From: Xanthobacteraceae bacterium | GTDB lineage: Bacteria; Pseudomonadota; Alphaproteobacteria; Rhizobiales; Xanthobacteraceae | NCBI GenBank assembly: GCA_030043175.1 | Contig: JASHYD010000449.1 | Coordinates: 1 to 6,263 of the forward strand | Reading direction: 5' to 3' | DNA length: 6,263 nucleotides | Shown here: positions 4,663 to 6,263 of the stretch, in pieces | Layout: the number at the start of each line of letters is the position of its first letter | Position numbering within the stretch: position 1 is the stretch's first letter | The notes under the pieces: model-generated | Database searches by the model: none | What the model was told of the DNA's origin: nothing | Seen by the model: only the letters and a program-made list of their open reading frames with translations | Made by a program: the position numbers and the translations under genes

Positions 4663-6105
4663 ATGGCCGAAACCACCTTCGACACGGCGATCGAGCGCGA
4701 CCTGCAGCGGCGATATCACCAGCCGAGTGGAGTCGAGCAATTCGGCATCGAGGCGATCCCCCTGTCGAAGAAGACCGTCAAATGGTACGACCTTTTCAGT
4801 ATCATCCTGAATTTTCTGGTGAACCCGGCGACGATTTTGCGCGGCGGGCTGGGGGTCGCCGCCGGGCTGTCGTTTCAAGCGTCGCTAGCGGCGGAGTTCT
4901 CCGGGATCATCGTCGCCGCATGCTTTTACGTGGTCATGGCGACGGTCGGGGTCGATTACGGCGTTCCAGGCCAAGTAGCGACCCGGGCGATTTACGGCCT
5001 GCGCGGCTCGAAGCTGATCCCGTCCTTCCTGCGCTCGATCGCTTCAACTTACTGGTTCGCGCTCCAGACGGTGATCGGGGCCACCGCGATCATCGCTGCG
5101 CTCAAGAACCTGACCGGTGGGTCGTTCTCATTGATTTGGGTAAGCGTCGGGTTCGCGATCCTGCAAGCCTTTGTCGCCGTCGTCGGATACGGCTCGCTGA
5201 AGACACTGTCGCGCCTCGCCATGCCGGTGAAACTGGCGATTTTCGCGTATTTGTTCGTCATCCTCGCCAATCAATCGGATCCGAACTTCGCGCCCAGCGC
5301 GGTCCTGTCGTTCCCTGGAAAGAACGGCTGGGACTGGGTGATCTTTGCCGCGTGGTTCAACGCTTCCGCGGCTGCTTGGCTGACGATGATCACAGACGCC
5401 GCGGATTTCTGCCGCTATTCGCGAACGCGAACCGATATGTGGGTGGGCACCTTGGCCGGTGCCGTGATCGGCACGGTCCTCGCCGGCGCCCTCGGCGCCT
5501 ACGCCGTAGCGGCGACGCTTGGCACGACGGGCAACCCGTTCGTCATCATTGGCGGGATCAGCATCGGTTGGTTGACTCCCGTGCTGCTGTTGATCTTCGT
5601 CGGGCTCGATAATTGGACGATCAATGTCCTCAACCTCTACACTGGCGGTTTGTCGATCGCGAACATCTTCGAGCGCTTGGGTCGGTTCTGGGCTACATTG
5701 ATCGCGAGCGTTGCCGGCTGCGTTCTGTCGGCGGTACCGGATGTGCTGAACAGTTATCTCACCTACGCGACGGTGCTCGGTAATTTCTTTTCACCGATCG
5801 CCGGTATTCTCGTATTCGACTACCTGCTGCTCAAGCGGACACGGCTTGACGTACCATCGCTGTTTCGGCTTGAGGGTCGCTACCAATACTGGAGCGGCTT
5901 CAACTTGGTCGCTGTGGTCTGGACTGTGCTCGGCTTCCTCTTCTATATGTTCGCCGTTCCGGCGACGTGGATCCCGACGGTATCGACCATCGCCTTCACC
6001 GGTGTCGGCTATATCGTGACGGCAGTGCTCGTTGCGGGCCGCTCGCGCAAGATGGCCGCGGGGAGCAGGCCGGCCGGAATTGCCGATACCTCGCTCGCGG
6101 AATAG
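4663..6105 (+). CDS. NCS1 family nucleobase/hydantoin-type permease
   Basis: Complete 480-residue inner-membrane transporter of the nucleobase:cation symporter-1 family (cytosine, purine, allantoin and hydantoin transporters), which couple uptake to Na+ or H+. Seen: a hydrophilic N-terminus (1-40) with the family's typical GIEAIPLSKKTVKWYD approach to helix 1; about 12 hydrophobic segments (near 44-68, 73-98, 126-147, 157-175, 187-203, 224-246, 261-286, 300-316, 343-357, 367-391, 412-431, 436-457); RAIYGLRGS at 108-116 and DNWTINVLNLYTGGLS at 316-331. By rough alignment with the hydantoin transporter Mhp1, Trp131/Gln135, Trp239 and Asn317/Asn321 occupy the positions of Trp117/Gln121, Trp220 and Asn314/Asn318, which line its substrate site. 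Length is normal and the gene is intact. It stands alone on its strand. No catabolic enzyme is visible beside it, so the substrate stays open: cytosine, hydantoin, allantoin or another small heterocycle. No regulatory element was identified upstream. Confidence 0.93.
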   Translation: MAETTFDTAIERDLQRRYHQPSGVEQFGIEAIPLSKKTVKWYDLFSIILNFLVNPATILRGGLGVAAGLSFQASLAAEFSGIIVAACFYVVMATVGVDYGVPGQVATRAIYGLRGSKLIPSFLRSIASTYWFALQTVIGATAIIAALKNLTGGSFSLIWVSVGFAILQAFVAVVGYGSLKTLSRLAMPVKLAIFAYLFVILANQSDPNFAPSAVLSFPGKNGWDWVIFAAWFNASAAAWLTMITDAADFCRYSRTRTDMWVGTLAGAVIGTVLAGALGAYAVAATLGTTGNPFVIIGGISIGWLTPVLLLIFVGLDNWTINVLNLYTGGLSIANIFERLGRFWATLIASVAGCVLSAVPDVLNSYLTYATVLGNFFSPIAGILVFDYLLLKRTRLDVPSLFRLEGRYQYWSGFNLVAVVWTVLGFLFYMFAVPATWIPTVSTIAFTGVGYIVTAVLVAGRSRKMAAGSRPAGIADTSLAE

Positions 6106-6126
6106 AAGCCATCGCAAGGTTACGGT

Positions 6127-6263
6127 CTATGAGACGACACTCGGGCGCAAGCTGAGCCGCAGAGAGGCCACGGCCATCCCGGGTAGCCGCTGGACATCGG
6201 CGGTACCTTCGATCGTCTGGCCTTCGAGCCATTTCGCGCCAGGGGCACCGGCTGCATCAGCGC
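6127..6263 (-). CDS. 3' end of an unrecognised gene (partial)
   Basis: The last 45 codons of a minus-strand gene that enters from beyond the right edge and ends at TAG (6127-6129), 21 bases from the permease stop, so the two genes converge. The visible tail contains GAKWLEGQTIEGTADVQRLP followed by a hydrophobic-basic end (GMAVASLRLSLRPSVVS). Codon choice is GC-rich at third positions and free of stops, as expected for a native gene, but 45 residues with no catalytic motif do not identify a family. No terminator hairpin lies in the short gap between the two stops. Confidence 0.5.
   Translation of the reverse strand, partial: ADAAGAPGAKWLEGQTIEGTADVQRLPGMAVASLRLSLRPSVVS

Noticed and set aside
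4650..5612. A 320-codon plus-strand frame overlapping the permease
   Set aside because: It is an Arg/Gly-rich shifted frame of the permease gene without membrane or domain features. Only its first codons join the possible remnant upstream.
77..6175. A 13-base exact inverted match between the two ends of the window (77-89 and 6163-6175)
   Set aside because: In about 6.3 kb of GC-rich DNA such a match is expected by chance at appreciable frequency. There are no flanking duplications or transposase, so it is not a mobile-element end.
6187..6263. Plus-strand reading LDIGGTF resembling the start of hydantoinase A
   Set aside because: A TAG stop lies directly before it, no start codon or ribosome site precedes it, and the sequence after it departs from the family (no FTD, no following ATP-site pattern). 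The minus-strand frame is more gene-like.
1..6263. CRISPR arrays, tRNA or rRNA genes, insertion sequences
   Set aside because: No regularly spaced repeats, cloverleaf-like sequences, ribosomal RNA motifs or transposase reading frames were found on either strand.

Overview
The window looks like chromosomal DNA of a GC-rich alphaproteobacterium. Codon use is GC-rich, Shine-Dalgarno sites are strong AGGAG-type, and the gene types (a patatin with a DUF3734-like tail, a soil-type quinohemoprotein, an NCS1 permease) suggest a Bradyrhizobium-like member of the Nitrobacteraceae. That placement is inferred from gene content, not from a phylogenetic marker.

Layout. Bases 146-2116 (minus) encode an exported quinohemoprotein dehydrogenase: signal peptide, N-terminal cytochrome c domain, then a PQQ beta-propeller. 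A 316-base gap follows (2117-2432), with a spaced inverted repeat near the dehydrogenase start and a degenerate copy of what may be a dispersed intergenic repeat. Bases 2433-3599 (minus) encode a patatin-like phospholipase. Two very short minus-strand ORFs precede it almost without gaps: a 39-residue single-pass membrane protein (3596-3715, sharing ATGA with the patatin start) and a 44-residue ORF (3717-3851) with a strong ribosome binding site. The three look like one translationally coupled unit.

Bases 3852-4662 form a divergent gap of about 800 bases with no convincing intact gene. It holds a clear intrinsic terminator facing the minus strand (4137-4165), an exact 14-base tandem duplication (4253-4280), and stretches between about 4320 and 4650 that look like decayed coding sequence. 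Bases 4663-6105 (plus) encode a complete 12-helix NCS1 nucleobase/hydantoin-type permease. The last 137 bases hold the 3' end of an unrecognised minus-strand gene that converges on the permease.

How they fit together. The genes do not form an obvious single pathway. The dehydrogenase would oxidise an alcohol-like substrate in the periplasm and pass electrons through its own heme. The patatin would hydrolyse lipids or related esters, possibly near the membrane through its small partner. The permease imports a nitrogen heterocycle of unknown identity. No PQQ biosynthesis, lanthanide uptake or nucleobase catabolism genes are visible. The most interesting points are the D-x-D metal-site signature in the dehydrogenase, the two overlapped micro-ORFs before the patatin gene, and the orphan minus-strand terminator.
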